Origin: Skeletonema tropicum
Lineage: Eukaryota > Bacillariophyta > Thalassiosirophyceae > Thalassiosirales > Thalassiosiraceae
Direction of reading: 5' to 3'
Assembly: GCA_037178625.1 (NCBI GenBank)
Contig: CM074142.1
Location: 682,001-746,000, forward strand
Length of the DNA stretch: 64,000 nt
The notes under the pieces were generated by a model. The model saw only the letters and a list, made by a program, of their open reading frames with translations, was not told the DNA's origin and searched no databases. Each line of letters begins with the position of its first letter. The stretch's first letter is position 1. This document shows positions 51,653 through 62,542 of the stretch, piece by piece. The position numbers and the translations under genes were made by a program.

Positions 51653-52822
51653 ATGCTGATCAAAACACACGAACGACTGAAAGTACCAATAGCTAGGCTC
51701 AGGTGTCAATTCAGCAGCAGGATGGCGGGCAATAACACAGCATACCAGTTGCACTTTTACGGCAGGAGGCTATTCTACACCTTTGATGTGTGCGTAGGTG
51801 CACATGTTTGCTTGGAGTCAGCCAACATCGATCCCAACTCAGGATTGTACGTCTCAGCTATTGGGGTAGTAGTCGAGATCGTTTACGATAAGGATCGCTC
51901 CGTTGGACCAAACGGTAAAGGTGAGGTTAGCCTACCGAAGTACATTGTTGTGGATTTCCCTACATACAAACCACCACCAGGCGAGGACCCATGGGACAAG
52001 AACAACCCAACGGTGAGTAAAAGTTGACACACGAAAGACACAAGACAATTGCCACTCTCTGCGAAAACACTACTAACTCATTTCATACTGATACAAATGC
52101 ATCCTACCCCAACTTATTGCGCACAGCACGTGCCAATCCCACCCTACGAGCAGATTTGCAACAGGGGATGCTGCACCGCATTATTCATGCCATTGCAAAT
52201 TGCCTACGCCATCACCATCCACCGCTGTCAAGGACTCGAAGCTGGATTCGACAAAGGAGACCGCTGGAACCGCATGATAATAGATCCAGCAGATGAGTTG
52301 TGGGAGATTAGCAAGTTTCTTGGAACAATGTACGTGGCTACCAGCAGAGGCAAAACACTTGGCTCCAAAGATCAAGCATACCCGTCGGACAGTGCCATAT
52401 ACTGGACCGGAAGCAACATTTCAACGAACCGATTAAAAAATTGCAAGAGAAAGCAAAATGGCCAGTTCTGCGAATCGTACAAGAAGCGAGCAAATTGGGT
52501 GAAATACTTGGAGGGGAAGGCAGAAGAGTCGAAGACGAGGTATAGCAAGAGAAAGTTAGAGGAAATCACAAAAACATCATACGCAGCAGCAATCAAGGGC
52601 GATTTCATCAAAGACAGGACAGACCTGACAACCAGGATTACTGACATCATAACCCGAACAAGAAGTGGAAAGAAGCGAAGAAGGATCATGAAATCCCAAG
52701 TGATTACTTCGCAGGATCTTCATCTGGTGATTAGTAAAATTGATCACTGCACAGTTTTACAAAACAGACACTTTCTCACCACAAAGAATACAACAACTCA
52801 ATTAAGCGTCTGCATCTGGTGA
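51653..52822 (+). CDS. PIF1-like helicase, C-terminal part (X2)
   Basis: Exon 1 51653-52012, intron 52013-52126, exon 2 from 52127. It is the same protein as in X1 up to LTTRITDIIT. There a 4-base deletion (relative to X1) shifts the frame, replacing the natural KKWKEAKKDHEIPSDYFAG tail by a longer unrelated one ending at 52822. Motifs V/VI and the charged tail are kept. As in X1 the Walker half is absent. Confidence 0.6.
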
Positions 52823-53254
52823 TCAGTAAAACATCTGCAAGCGCACGATTCGATATATCAAGCACAGTTTTACAAAAAGACATTTTCTCGCGACGAAGAA
52901 AGACAAAAACTAAATCGACTAACGCCCGTGTAAAACCTGTATTTCTTTCTCGTACAGACCGATATAGATGCTCAAAAAGCGCATCTAGTACAGTCAATTT
53001 CTCGCTTTCAACAGGTACTTCTTGCTTTCTACATAGGAACACATACAGATCCTACGCCGGTAGTCTCTACCGAGGACTCTACGTGTCCCTAAAGTAAACC
53101 TTCTCACTAAAAAACACATGTACTGATTCCTACCTATAACTCTGTAGAATAATGGGGGTGAAAAATAATGAATTTTCCCACCTGTAATAGAAGGGCACCT
53201 GCGGCCCCCTATTACGCTGCTCTGCACTCCATGAACGGGGGCCCCGAGGGCCGA

Positions 53255-54395
53255 TCACGTCTTGCTTCGGAACGTCATCATCAACAACGTTTTCTTGGAT
53301 CGACATCATTCTGTCATGGTTACTGCTGAGGAATATGGGGAGACATCATCATCTACTCGACTTCATCATATCATTCGTCCAACGGAAGATACTTCCTTTT
53401 GCAAATCTTACAACATGCATGCTTTACTCGGTACTGCCGTGAGAGAAAATATTATTCGGTCGCAGATCAGTGATGGAAACTCTGCTATCTTCTCGGCTCA
53501 ATTTGGATATGGTAATATTTTGATGGTTGAGTATGGTGCTATTTTGGTAAGTATCGATAGTGACTCTCGTCACATGATGATTGCACGTTTTGCATCGAGG
53601 ATTGTTGATAGGAAGCGCAATATCTACGTTATTCGGAATCAAGTCAATTCGGTTCTTCATCCTGATCTCGTGAGTTACGAACGTCATCGTCTCGGTCTCA
53701 ATCATGGGGAGCGCAGCAAACGTGCAGCTATTCAAGAACTTATTGATGCATCACGCACATATTACCACGAAATCATCGTCGGAAGCAGAATTATCACCCG
53801 GTGCAATCGGCTCTATGATGGATTCTTTGTCGATATCTTTGTGTGTGGCTTCAGGTTCTTTGTTAGAAGTCCCGAGAGAGGGTTCTCTTCAAGTGTTCGC
53901 ATTTTTGATGAATACGACCAACTTCGTTACCAAGTCGCGGATGACCGTATATACCTTGAAGTTCAAGTCAAAAACGGCAATAGGCCCTTCTCACAAGTCA
54001 CAAACGGCAATAGGCCCTTTGCGAACAATCACAATGCTTTATCGTCCACATTTTCTATGGCCGATCTACATCTACCTAGTCCAAAGGAAGAAGAACTACT
54101 CATCCAATACCCTACACCTACAGGACAGATCAAGGATTATCAAGACCATACACCTACAGGTCAGATCAATGATTATCAAGAGCTACTGGAAATACCAACC
54201 ATTATGGAAACAACTTCACACAATAATAAGTTTACTGCTCAGATGTTCTTTGAGATTAGCGATTACTTGTTGAAGTGGGAAGTCTGGAATACGATATACG
54301 TTTGGCAGGTCCTTCAACCTCTACTTTTCTGGCATAGAGATATATTAGGGATATTAAACGGAAAAGATAGATGGGGAGAAAGAATTGTTGGTTGA
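53255..54395 (+). CDS. element 2 ORF, C-terminal part
   Basis: Resumes after X2 with HVLLRNVIINNVFLDRHHSV and runs uninterrupted through the point where X1 sits in element 1 (GTAVRENI|IRSQISDG), to TGA 54395. It therefore documents the empty X1 target site. The C-terminal half has the (K/T)NGNRPF and TPTGQI duplications. No known domain. Confidence 0.6.
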
Positions 54396-54426
54396 AGAAA
54401 TGATGGATATCATGCAGGTTGGGGAG

Positions 54427-54922
54427 TGACAACTTAGGATTTGGAACGCTGCCTTTTTATCATCATTATCGGGAATATGGGATTTAGGAATTATGGGAAT
54501 GGGGATTTATGTTATTTCATGTCGTCATCGACGAGAAGCCATCTGCTCGGAAGTAGCCATCTGCTTGTTTTGGCGGGATAAGATTTTATTTCACCACAGG
54601 TTGAAGCACTACCATGACACGTCGACCTCTCACTTAGTAGATAGAAATAAAGAATAAACAACGTGTAGTAGACGAAGCCGACAATGGCGGAGACTTCTCC
54701 CAATAATACTTCGATAGTCGGGTAGGATAGATGAGCAGATAGCTCCAACATCCAGCTTAATTTGGTATTTGAACTCAACGTTCCAGAATCTTCATACGTC
54801 CTTCATCTTTCACTTCCGCCGAGCCACCCGTCGTTCAGATCAGTGATCCTCGTACCGCAAGTCAACGTCGATGTACGCATATAGATTTCTCAGGCTTTGA
54901 GCAGATAATACTCAACTTGAGA
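54427..54922 (+). repeat. element 2 3' LTR
   Basis: 496 bp; one visible difference from the 5' LTR (TTTATGTTATT against TTTACGTTATT). Confidence 0.95.
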
Positions 54923-54927
54923 TCTTC

Positions 54928-55646
54928 TTCTTGTAGAGCTTGACTTCATCCGGATCGTTTATTCCATCCACGGGAACTTGATAGTGTGTTTCGGTGATGT
55001 CAATCATATCATTGATTGTAAGAATACCAATGTGCTTGACTTTCCATCTCGTCCATTCTGATGCATTCTTGAACTTGGTCCAGGACTCTTCATTGGGCTT
55101 GATCTTCTTCTCGAACGCAAATAATGCTTGAGCAGCGGCCGATCGACACTTTGCTGGGGTAGTCAATCCATTACCTCCAGTGGTAGAAAAAGTGGTGTTA
55201 CTCAGGCCATTCCTCTTCTCTGACGCTGCGGCAATCACTGGATCATAGAATACCTCACCATCTGGCTCAGGTGTTTGCCTCTCTTCTGGAGTCATATTAA
55301 GGAAGGAGTCAAATACGAATCTGATCCTATCAATGACGATGTTTACAGGATGCATCGGAAGAGTTCCGTGCGTGTTCTGTAGCCAGTTGAAAAAACTCGG
55401 GATTTGTTTGAGTTCGTCCATAACTGCTTCAGGTACCAGTTCCTCCATTTCCGTATCGGGGTCTTTCCACCTCATCTTCTTGAGGGTCTCATCATCCTTG
55501 ATCGCATCCATCAAATCGAAGCGTGTTCTGATGTCTAATAGTTTAAAAGCATCATTTACACCCTCTGAATCATAAAATACCCTTGATAGGAGATGATTGA
55601 TCTCACGATCGGGGTTCCTAGGCCTGGGCCTACTACCTCCAGCCAT
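54928..55646 (-). CDS. element 3 Gag, N-terminal part
   Basis: ATG 55646 (MAGGSRPRPRNPDREINHLL); an upstream in-frame GTG at 55673 is not needed. Helical Gag-like content follows (FKLLDIRTRFDLMDAIKDDE; HPVNIVIDRIRFVFDSFLNM; VKHIGILTINDMIDI). It is interrupted after KLYKKK by element 2 and continues at 46858. Confidence 0.65.
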
Positions 55647-55837
55647 TTTTGATTGGCTTTTCACGGTGTCCACTTGGTATGAAAGGAAGTTCTGTTGAGC
55701 GAGGTGTTAACCCGGCAAGTTGAAATCCACTTAAATCAGTGACGTGAGGATGATCTCTAGATTTCTTACGTCCGGCTTGATCAGACAATACAACGGTGGT
55801 CTGATAGCTATGTAGAAAACGCGAGACAATGATAATC

Positions 55838-56334
55838 TCTCAAGTTGAGTATTATCTGCTCAAAGCCTGAGAAATCTATATGCGTACATCGACGTTGACT
55901 TGCGGTACGAGGATCACTGATCTGAACGACGGGTGGCTCGGCGGAAGTGAAGGATGAAGGACGTATGAAGATTCTGGAACGTTGAGTTCAAATACCAAAT
56001 TAAGCTGGATGTTGGAGCTATCTGCTCATCTATCCTACCCGACTATCGAAGTATTATTGGGAGAAGTCTCCGCCATTGTCGGCTTCGTCTACTACACGTT
56101 GTTTATTCTTTATTTCTATCTACTAAGTGAGAGGTCGACGTGTCATGGTAGTGCTTCAACCTGTGGTGAAATAAAATCTTATCCCGCCAAAAACAAGCAG
56201 ATGGCTACTTCCGAGCAGATGGCTTCTCGTCGATGACGACATGAAATAACGTAAATCCCCATTCCCATAATTCCTAAATCCCATATTCCCGATAATGATG
56301 ATAAAAAGGCAGCGTTCCAAATCCTAAGTTGTCA
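55838..56334 (-). repeat. element 3 5' LTR
   Basis: 497 bp; shares the five-A variant with 38790-39286. The 5' UTR after it (about 55650-55837) is shared with elements 1 and 2, so the three belong to one family. Confidence 0.95.
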
Positions 56335-58830
56335 TCTCTAGTTACCGTTGGGGAAGTTGACCCACTTTTCTCCTCCAATTGTCTCCGGCTCTCTGTGTCA
56401 AATGACCTGGGCATTTGCGTGCGGCGTCACTCATGAGTTGCAGGCCAGCCCTCGTATAGGGGTGAGCCCGAGGTAGGTGTCCTCGGGGCACGGGAAAGAC
56501 ACGTAATCGCGATCTCACCGTGAACCTGCCATGCTTCAGCCTACCGCTACTAGCACCAGTAGAGATCTCGAATCAATATTTGTGAAGAAGAAAGCTTCGC
56601 ATCATAACCCCCCAAAACAAGGGGGGCAACAACCGAAATAACCCAGGGTCGGGTGGGTGGGAAAATTTAATAAGCTGCTTGGAAAATGCGTTGTGGAGTC
56701 TTGATCGGGTCCTCCTTACTAACCAAATTCCAAGCGTCTATCTCCCATTCAAATGTTCAGTGTTGTCGTCGCACCTGCGTGTTGATAAAGCAAAGAGTGA
56801 CCTCGCAACTCCAGCTACTTTTCATTCACTTTGGTTTGGTACGCCTTTCTCACTCCGTCATTTGAATACAAATCTTTCTGCATCTGGCGTCGTTCTTCTT
56901 TGAAAGCCGCTCGCTTCTTAGATGTTTTCTGCTTGTCCGTTCAATCCTTACTACTGGCGGACCCTCTTTACTAATGTGACGATCGGTCCGAAGTCCGTGC
57001 CTCATTCACCTCCTTGCTGCAAATCTTGTTGCATGTCAAGCTGAGATAAAATTCAATCTTACTTGTTCTTTAATCTCTAGTTACCGTTGGGGAAGTTGAC
57101 CCACTTTTCTCCTCCAATTGTCTCCGGCTCTCTGTGTCAAATGACCTGGGCATTTGCGTGCGGCGTCACTCATGAGTTGCAGGCCAGCCCTCGTATAGGG
57201 GTGAGCCCGAGGTAGGTGTCCTCGGGGCACGGGAAAGACACGTAATCGCGATCTCACCGTGAACCTGCCATGCTTCAGCCTACCGCTACTAGCACCAGTA
57301 GAGATCTCGAATCAATATTTGTGAAGAAGAAAGCTTCGCATCATAACCCCCCAAAACAAGGGGGGCAACAACCGAAATAACCCAGGGTCGGGTGGGTGGG
57401 AAAATTTAATAAGCTGCTTGGAAAATGCGTTGTGGAGTCTTGATCGGGTCCTCCTTACTAACCAAATTCCAAGCGTCTATCTCCCATTCAAATGTTCAGT
57501 GTTGTCGTCGCACCTGCGTGTTGATAAAGCAAAGAGTGACCTCGCAACTCCAGCTACTTTTCATTCACTTTGGTTTGGTACGCCTTTCTCACTCCGTCAT
57601 TTGAATACAAATCTTTCTGCATCTGGCGTCGTTCTTCTTTGAAAGCCGCTCGCTTCTTAGATGTTTTCTGCTTGTCCGTTCAATCCTTACTACTGGCGGA
57701 CCCTCTTTACTAATGTGACGATCGGTCCGAAGTCCGTGCCTCATTCACCTCCTTGCTGCAAATCTTGTTGCATGTCAAGCTGAGATAAAATTCAATCTTA
57801 CTTGTTCTTTAATCTCTAGTTACCGTTGGGGAAGTTGACCCACTTTTCTCCTCCAATTGTCTCCGGCTCTCTGTGTCAAATGACCTGGGCATTTGCGTGC
57901 GGCGTCACTCATGAGTTGCAGGCCAGCCCTCGTATAGGGGTGAGCCCGAGGTAGGTGTCCTCGGGGCACGGGAAAGACACGTAATCGCGATCTCACCGTG
58001 AACCTGCCATGCTTCAGCCTACCGCTACTAGCACCAGTAGAGATCTCGAATCAATATTTGTGAAGAAGAAAGCTTCGCATCATAACCCCCCAAAACAAGG
58101 GGGGCAACAACCGAAATAACCCAGGGTCGGGTGGGTGGGAAAATTTAATAAGCTGCTTGGAAAATGCGTTGTGGAGTCTTGATCGGGTCCTCCTTACTAA
58201 CCAAATTCCAAGCGTCTATCTCCCATTCAAATGTTCAGTGTTGTCGTCGCACCTGCGTGTTGATAAAGCAAAGAGTGACCTCGCAACTCCAGCTACTTTT
58301 CATTCACTTTGGTTTGGTACGCCTTTCTCACTCCGTCATTTGAATACAAATCTTTCTGCATCTGGCGTCGTTCTTCTTTGAAAGCCGCTCGCTTCTTAGA
58401 TGTTTTCTGCTTGTCCGTTCAATCCTTACTACTGGCGGACCCTCTTTACTAATGTGACGATCGGTCCGAAGTCCGTGCCTCATTCACCTCCTTGCTGCAA
58501 ATCTTGTTGCATGTCAAGCTGAGATAAAATTCAATCTTACTTGTTCTTTAATCTCTAGTTACCGTTGGGGAAGTTGACACACTTTTCTCCTCCAATTGTC
58601 TCCGGCTCTCTGTGTCAAATGACCTGGGCATTTGCGTGCGGCGTCACTCATGAGTTGCAGGCCAGCCCTCGTATAGGGGTGAGCCCGAGGTAGGTGTCCT
58701 CGGGGCACGGGAAAGACACGTAATCGCGATCTCACCGTGAACCTGCCATGCTTCAGCCTACCGCTACTAGCACCAGTAGAGATCTCGAATCAATATTTGT
58801 GAAGAAGAAAGCTTCGCATCATAACCCCCC
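56335..58830 (+). repeat. tandem array, 739-bp unit
   Basis: AGTTACCGTTGG recurs at 56340, 57079, 57818 and 58557, an exact 739-bp period: three full units and a 274-bp partial one. Units are almost identical. Each has a GC-rich part that can fold (GTGAGCCCGAGG ... CCTCGGGGCAC; CCCCCCAAAACAAGGGGGG) and frames that do not look like genes. With 36341-36706 and 38487-38789 the array had at least four units before elements 3 and 4 inserted. Confidence 0.95.
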
Positions 58831-60396
58831 TCGGCAACTAAGACTCCTCGAACACTCCAGCGTGGTTCCAGTGGCAGACCATGCTTGAGTAATTTGCTCC
58901 CATGAGCTTTCCCTGCTTGCATGATGAAGGAAACAGCCTCAAAAACTGCCTGAGGTAGAACATCCTGTGCCTGCGGCCAACCTTACCCTTAACCTTTCGT
59001 GAGGGGGGAGGTTGCAGTTCCATAATGCAGCGCGATACAATCGTACACAGGATGCTCACCCAAAAGAAGAGCAAGGCTGTAGTTTCTTCCGTAGCCCGAT
59101 CCTCATCTGCAAGAAAAGAGAGAGAAATGATACAATGCATGGTTAGTGTTCGCTTGCACTCAGGTTGATCACTCCACTTGTACCTCAAATACCCAAGGGT
59201 GCATCTCATCTTCAAATTTTTAACCTTCTTCCTTTTTCCTTCTTCTGTCGATAAAAGCTAGAAGGTCGCTGTGGGTACCTAGTTTTTGTGTGCCTGCATC
59301 GTAGTTCCTCCCCCCATAGACACCCTTAAGCTGTAATCTTCCATATCCATCTTGCAGGATAGGCCGGTCCCTTGCCTCGCCGAATCCAAAAACTCCCTGA
59401 ATACTCCGTGTAGTCCGTCATCCAAGCTGCCGCAAAGATTGTTTTGACTAGCATTGGACTTGAATCTCTGCCTCAACTCTTCCAGGCGTCCCATCAAGTC
59501 ATCGAATCACGGCGGAACACAACATCCCATCCTGATTTGTTCACGCTGCCTTAATCTTCCTTCCTCCCGAAGTAGTGCCCGAACCCGCCGCCCCGCCCAA
59601 GGACGTTTATCTGGACAGCAATGTTTCTAACTGTCACGACGTGTCGAACCGTACATCCCCGTGAAGGAGGAAGATGTGGGTAGTGTAGACCGGATCATTC
59701 CTCATTAACAACTGGAAGCATGGCATTCTCCTTTCGTCATAATCACACTCCCCCCCCGGAAAACAAAATGTATCAGAGTGGCTACGTAGTTTGACAGACG
59801 CATGGCGCAGTGTCATGAAAGATGCCACATGTGCCGCCCCGCTCGCTCCTTCGGTACTTGGCTCCTCAGCATTAGTAGTGGGTGAACACTACCGACTGCT
59901 GGGATATGTCCATCTCCTATCTTCCCATCTATCCTGCCTGCGTAGCCACACGCGCTGAAATATTGTGAATATGATCAAACCCTCCTCCCGCCAAACCTAA
60001 CTACAGACCTGCGTTCTTCTGTCACTCTTGAGGGCGCCGACGAAAGAATTACAGAACAGCCTATGTCATCCACACACATGGACGGAGGGATCACGAAGCG
60101 ATCCAAACAGGCAAGCCCTGGGGATGTCCGATGTCATCCGATTTCATAGGGCACACCTTCAACTGAACTAGCATCCACCACCGACAATTGTTATGGGCGT
60201 CTCTCCACAATAGCATACCTCACAGTGCCGCCGCTGGGAGGTTGCAGATGAAGCAAGCGTGGATGGAGTTGTATCTCTTGTAGATGGCATTAGAAGAGGA
60301 TGCATTTCCGTAGCAAGTTATGCCACACAATGTGGTAGCAGAGGAAAGGTTACAAATGAAAGGAGTGTGGTGGAGTGTATCGCCCGAGTGCACACC
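58831..60396. other. unique region right of the 739-bp array
   Basis: No firm gene. Minus frames at 58838-59215 and about 59279-59494 (MGRLEELRQRFKSNASQNNL, then LHGVFREFLDSARQGTG) could be exons of one minus-strand gene; the second reads most like protein. I cannot connect them by convincing splice sites. The remainder (59500-60396) has only short frames. Confidence 0.3.
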
Positions 60397-60555
60397 CATT
60401 TGACACAGAGAGCCGGAGACAATTGGAGGAGAAAAGTGGGTCAACTTCCCCAACGGTAACTAGAGATTAAAGAACAAGTAAGATTGAATTTTATCTCAGC
60501 TTGACATGCAACAAGATTTGCAGCAAGGAGGTGAATGAGGCACGGACTTCGGACC
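60397..60555 (-). repeat. inverted fragment of the 739-bp repeat
   Basis: 159 bp matching the complement of the unit from GGTCCGAAGTCCGTGCC through the unit junction to CTCTGTGTCAAATG. Because it spans the unit junction, it derives from a tandem array and not a single copy. Confidence 0.88.
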
Positions 60556-60751
60556 CTTACATTTTGGATTTTTTGGGGTTCGCATCAATACTTATCTGAT
60601 TCCTACGTAGAAAAATCTGTAGTGTCACACCGGTCTTGCTCTTTTGTTTTGACACAAAGGAGACAGCGCTCTGAGCAGGTACAGGATATTAACCGTGACT
60701 AATCATAGTAGTCTAAAGTCGTATCGGTACTCACACAAGGAATGCGATACT

Positions 60752-61189
60752 ATGACTATGTCGGAACAGCAAGGAGAATCTCAAATAATCAAAAAGCCTG
60801 ACTCCAATTATGGGAAGGTCTTCGGGATGATGATGATGATCTTATATCGATCGACAAGAAGAGCTAGAGGACAAGCTTCGATCACGGATTGGGCAGGTGC
60901 TTTGGGAGAAACGGGTGGTGCATTGAAGCCAGACAAATGTGGGGTTACAATACGCGATCAAACACCCGATGGAAAAGGTGGTTGGTGTTACACGGATCAA
61001 AAAGCTGTTCCATCAGACGACGATGAGGTTGATATATGTGAACTGGATGACCTGATTTTCCACGCTCCTACTACCGACGGGGGCATTGCGCCAATAGAAT
61101 GGTTGCCGTCTAATTCTAATAAAGCTGACAATAACTTAGGACTCTATGCGAGACCGGACAGGAAACCAGATCAACATTTGAGCAGATGA
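60752..61189 (+). pseudogene. possible reverse-transcriptase-derived remnant
   Basis: ATG 60752 to TGA 61189, 145 codons (open back to a GTG at 60695). The segment ITDWAGALGETGGALKPDKC, then GGWCYTDQKAVPSDDDEVDI, resembles a region found just after the catalytic core in RT-like ORFs of diatom retroelements (W-x-x-x-L-x-x-(S/T)-GGAL-x-P-x-KC). LGLYARPD fits the later LG-(V/I)-x-x-(A/S)-P-(D/A)-G motif. The YxDD core itself is not present. The identification rests on remembered family patterns and is tentative. Confidence 0.4.
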
Positions 61190-61405
61190 GAGAAAAAATG
61201 ACAACGTGGACCGCTCAGAGTAAGAGTGGGCAAATGTGGATGAGCTACACCAATCAGCTTTGGTCTGGGCTTTGGTATATAAGTATGGTGACAGATGGTG
61301 TCAAACCCTGACCCCAGCTAAAGCCCTTGCTAGGAGCTAATTCATGCGTTACCACACTTGGTCGTTTGTTAACTTGCGTTTACTTTAGAATTCGAATTGT
61401 AAACA

Positions 61406-61876
61406 CTACCATTGTTGGAGTTTTCCCTCCAAAATCTCTCTCTCTGATATCTTTTGCTGCCTAAAACCTCTTCGGAAGTGCCGAGAACTTCTCTGCCCTT
61501 CATACGTGTCGTATCTACCCTCAAAGATACATATCTCAATGCCGTACCAGCAAGTACTAGAATCCATATCCAAGTTCCCGTTTGTCATCCCCCTATGATT
61601 CGACGTCCTTACTCTTACATCTCCAATAATCCATTGCGTTCCTTTTTCAAGATAGATCGTCTTGTAACCATATGGATAAAATTCCCTCCCAACGAATGTT
61701 ACTCTCATACATTCAGATGTAGTTGTGGCAATCTCACGAATGCGATAGGCCAGTATGGAGTGTCCTACGCTGGTCTCAAAACTGGGCTGTATATTACTAG
61801 CCACGAGTGACTCGATATTGTTGAGCAAGATTGGTGTGTCTTGTTGCAGTAGTCCAAGAATAACACATTCCGTCAT
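61406..61876 (-). CDS. hypothetical protein
   Basis: 156 codons, ATG 61876. Composition is protein-like with alternating beta-type segments (MRVTFVGREFYPYGYKTIYL; WIIGDVRVRTSN; STCWYGIEICIFEGRYDT) and a basic C-terminus. No domain recognised. The ORF stands alone between unique sequence; an opposite-strand frame across it is weaker. Confidence 0.35.
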   Translation of the reverse strand: MTECVILGLLQQDTPILLNNIESLVASNIQPSFETSVGHSILAYRIREIATTTSECMRVTFVGREFYPYGYKTIYLEKGTQWIIGDVRVRTSNHRGMTNGNLDMDSSTCWYGIEICIFEGRYDTYEGQRSSRHFRRGFRQQKISEREILEGKLQQW

Positions 61877-62542
61877 TGTCGCGCGCGTCTTCCTTTCTCC
61901 TCATGCACATCCACCTCTTCGACTGTTGCACGTAAATCTATTGCTCAACTCGCCAATACCATCTGGAAGGCACTCCAATTGCTGTGATCCAAACACTTCG
62001 AGAAACGAAATCAATGGAAGTCAAAAGCGATGTTGGATCGGCGGCGTCGAAATTTCGCTCATTTTTGTCTTTGACTCTATTTCGACCGAAGAAATAGCGT
62101 TATAGATTCCCGAACATTCTCCCGCCAAAACCAAATCGCGGACTTTTCTGAAAAAAATATTTTTCGAACCCAATCGAGGGAATCTATAAACCGAGGACTA
62201 CAGCGTGATACATACTCCTACTCCTACGTTGGAACCCGTTAATAATCGCCAAGTAAGTGCCGCCGGAAGATCTGATTTGGTGACACTTTTTCATTTCCAT
62301 CATCATCATCCTTCCTCGCACGCATCGAATCCTACAGCTGTTTTCATTTCAGAGATTCTGGACATACAAAATTCGAATTCCTACGTTGGTTCAGTATAAA
62401 TGACGTAATGAGTCTTATAAAAATCACTTGGGCCGATTTTTCCCGCCTCCATCACTCATCAAGCATCTTCCGCACAAAATGATGCCAATCATGGCCCTAC
62501 AAGACCCAAAAGCAGACGGCCAATTCTCACTAGGTATCATTC
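61877..62542. other. intergenic
   Basis: No supported gene. Short plus frames at 61755-62105 and 62205-62399 have no motif. Two near copies of ATTCCCGAACATT / TTTTTCGAACCCAA-like sequence are not convincing as elements. Confidence 0.35.

Larger units (their letters stand above)
49326..53254 (+). mobile_element. X2: Helitron-like element with PIF1-type helicase
   Basis: 3.93 kb, nearly identical to X1, inserted at a different position of the same ORF. The host rejoins as ...CGACAGTA|TCACGT..., the intact version being present in element 1. The left end is TAAACAGGGGCGCGC with the GC box at 49393-49406; the right end is GGGGGCCCCGAGGGCCGA (box 53240-53252). A on the left and T on the right fit insertion between A and T without duplication, as for Helitrons. 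The ends lack a canonical CTRR. Confidence 0.72.
46859..54922 (+). mobile_element. element 2: non-autonomous LTR element with X2 insert
   Basis: 8,064 bp, coding orientation plus. LTRs 46859-47354 and 54427-54922 differ by one visible base. TSD TCTTC is at 46854-46858 and 54923-54927, inside the gag of element 3. It is nearly identical to element 1 in inverted orientation, but its X copy sits ~200 bp earlier in the ORF. The internal purine tract GGTTGGGGAG precedes the 3' LTR and GATTAACAGTCTCGCG follows the 5' LTR. Confidence 0.92.
38790..56334 (-). mobile_element. element 3: Copia-type Gag-PR element, host of nested inserts
   Basis: Outer LTRs 38790-39286 (3') and 55838-56334 (5') are paired by a shared five-A variant (CCAAAAACAAG) absent from the other four copies. 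TSD TCTCT is at 38785-38789 and 56335-56339. Without inserts the internal region is about 3 kb: gag plus protease on the minus strand, then a purine-rich tract with repeated TGGGGAG before the 3' LTR. Element 2 (46859-54922) and X3 (40445-45976) interrupt the ORF; removing them restores one reading frame. No integrase, RT or RNase H. Confidence 0.85.

Noticed and set aside
56679..58381. ORFs in the 739-bp repeat (ENALWSLDRVLLTNQIPSVY)
   Set aside because: Identical copies follow the tandem period, the start is TTG and no domain is seen.
60259..60459. 66-codon plus ORF
   Set aside because: Its second half is the inverted fragment of the 739-bp repeat, so the frame is accidental.
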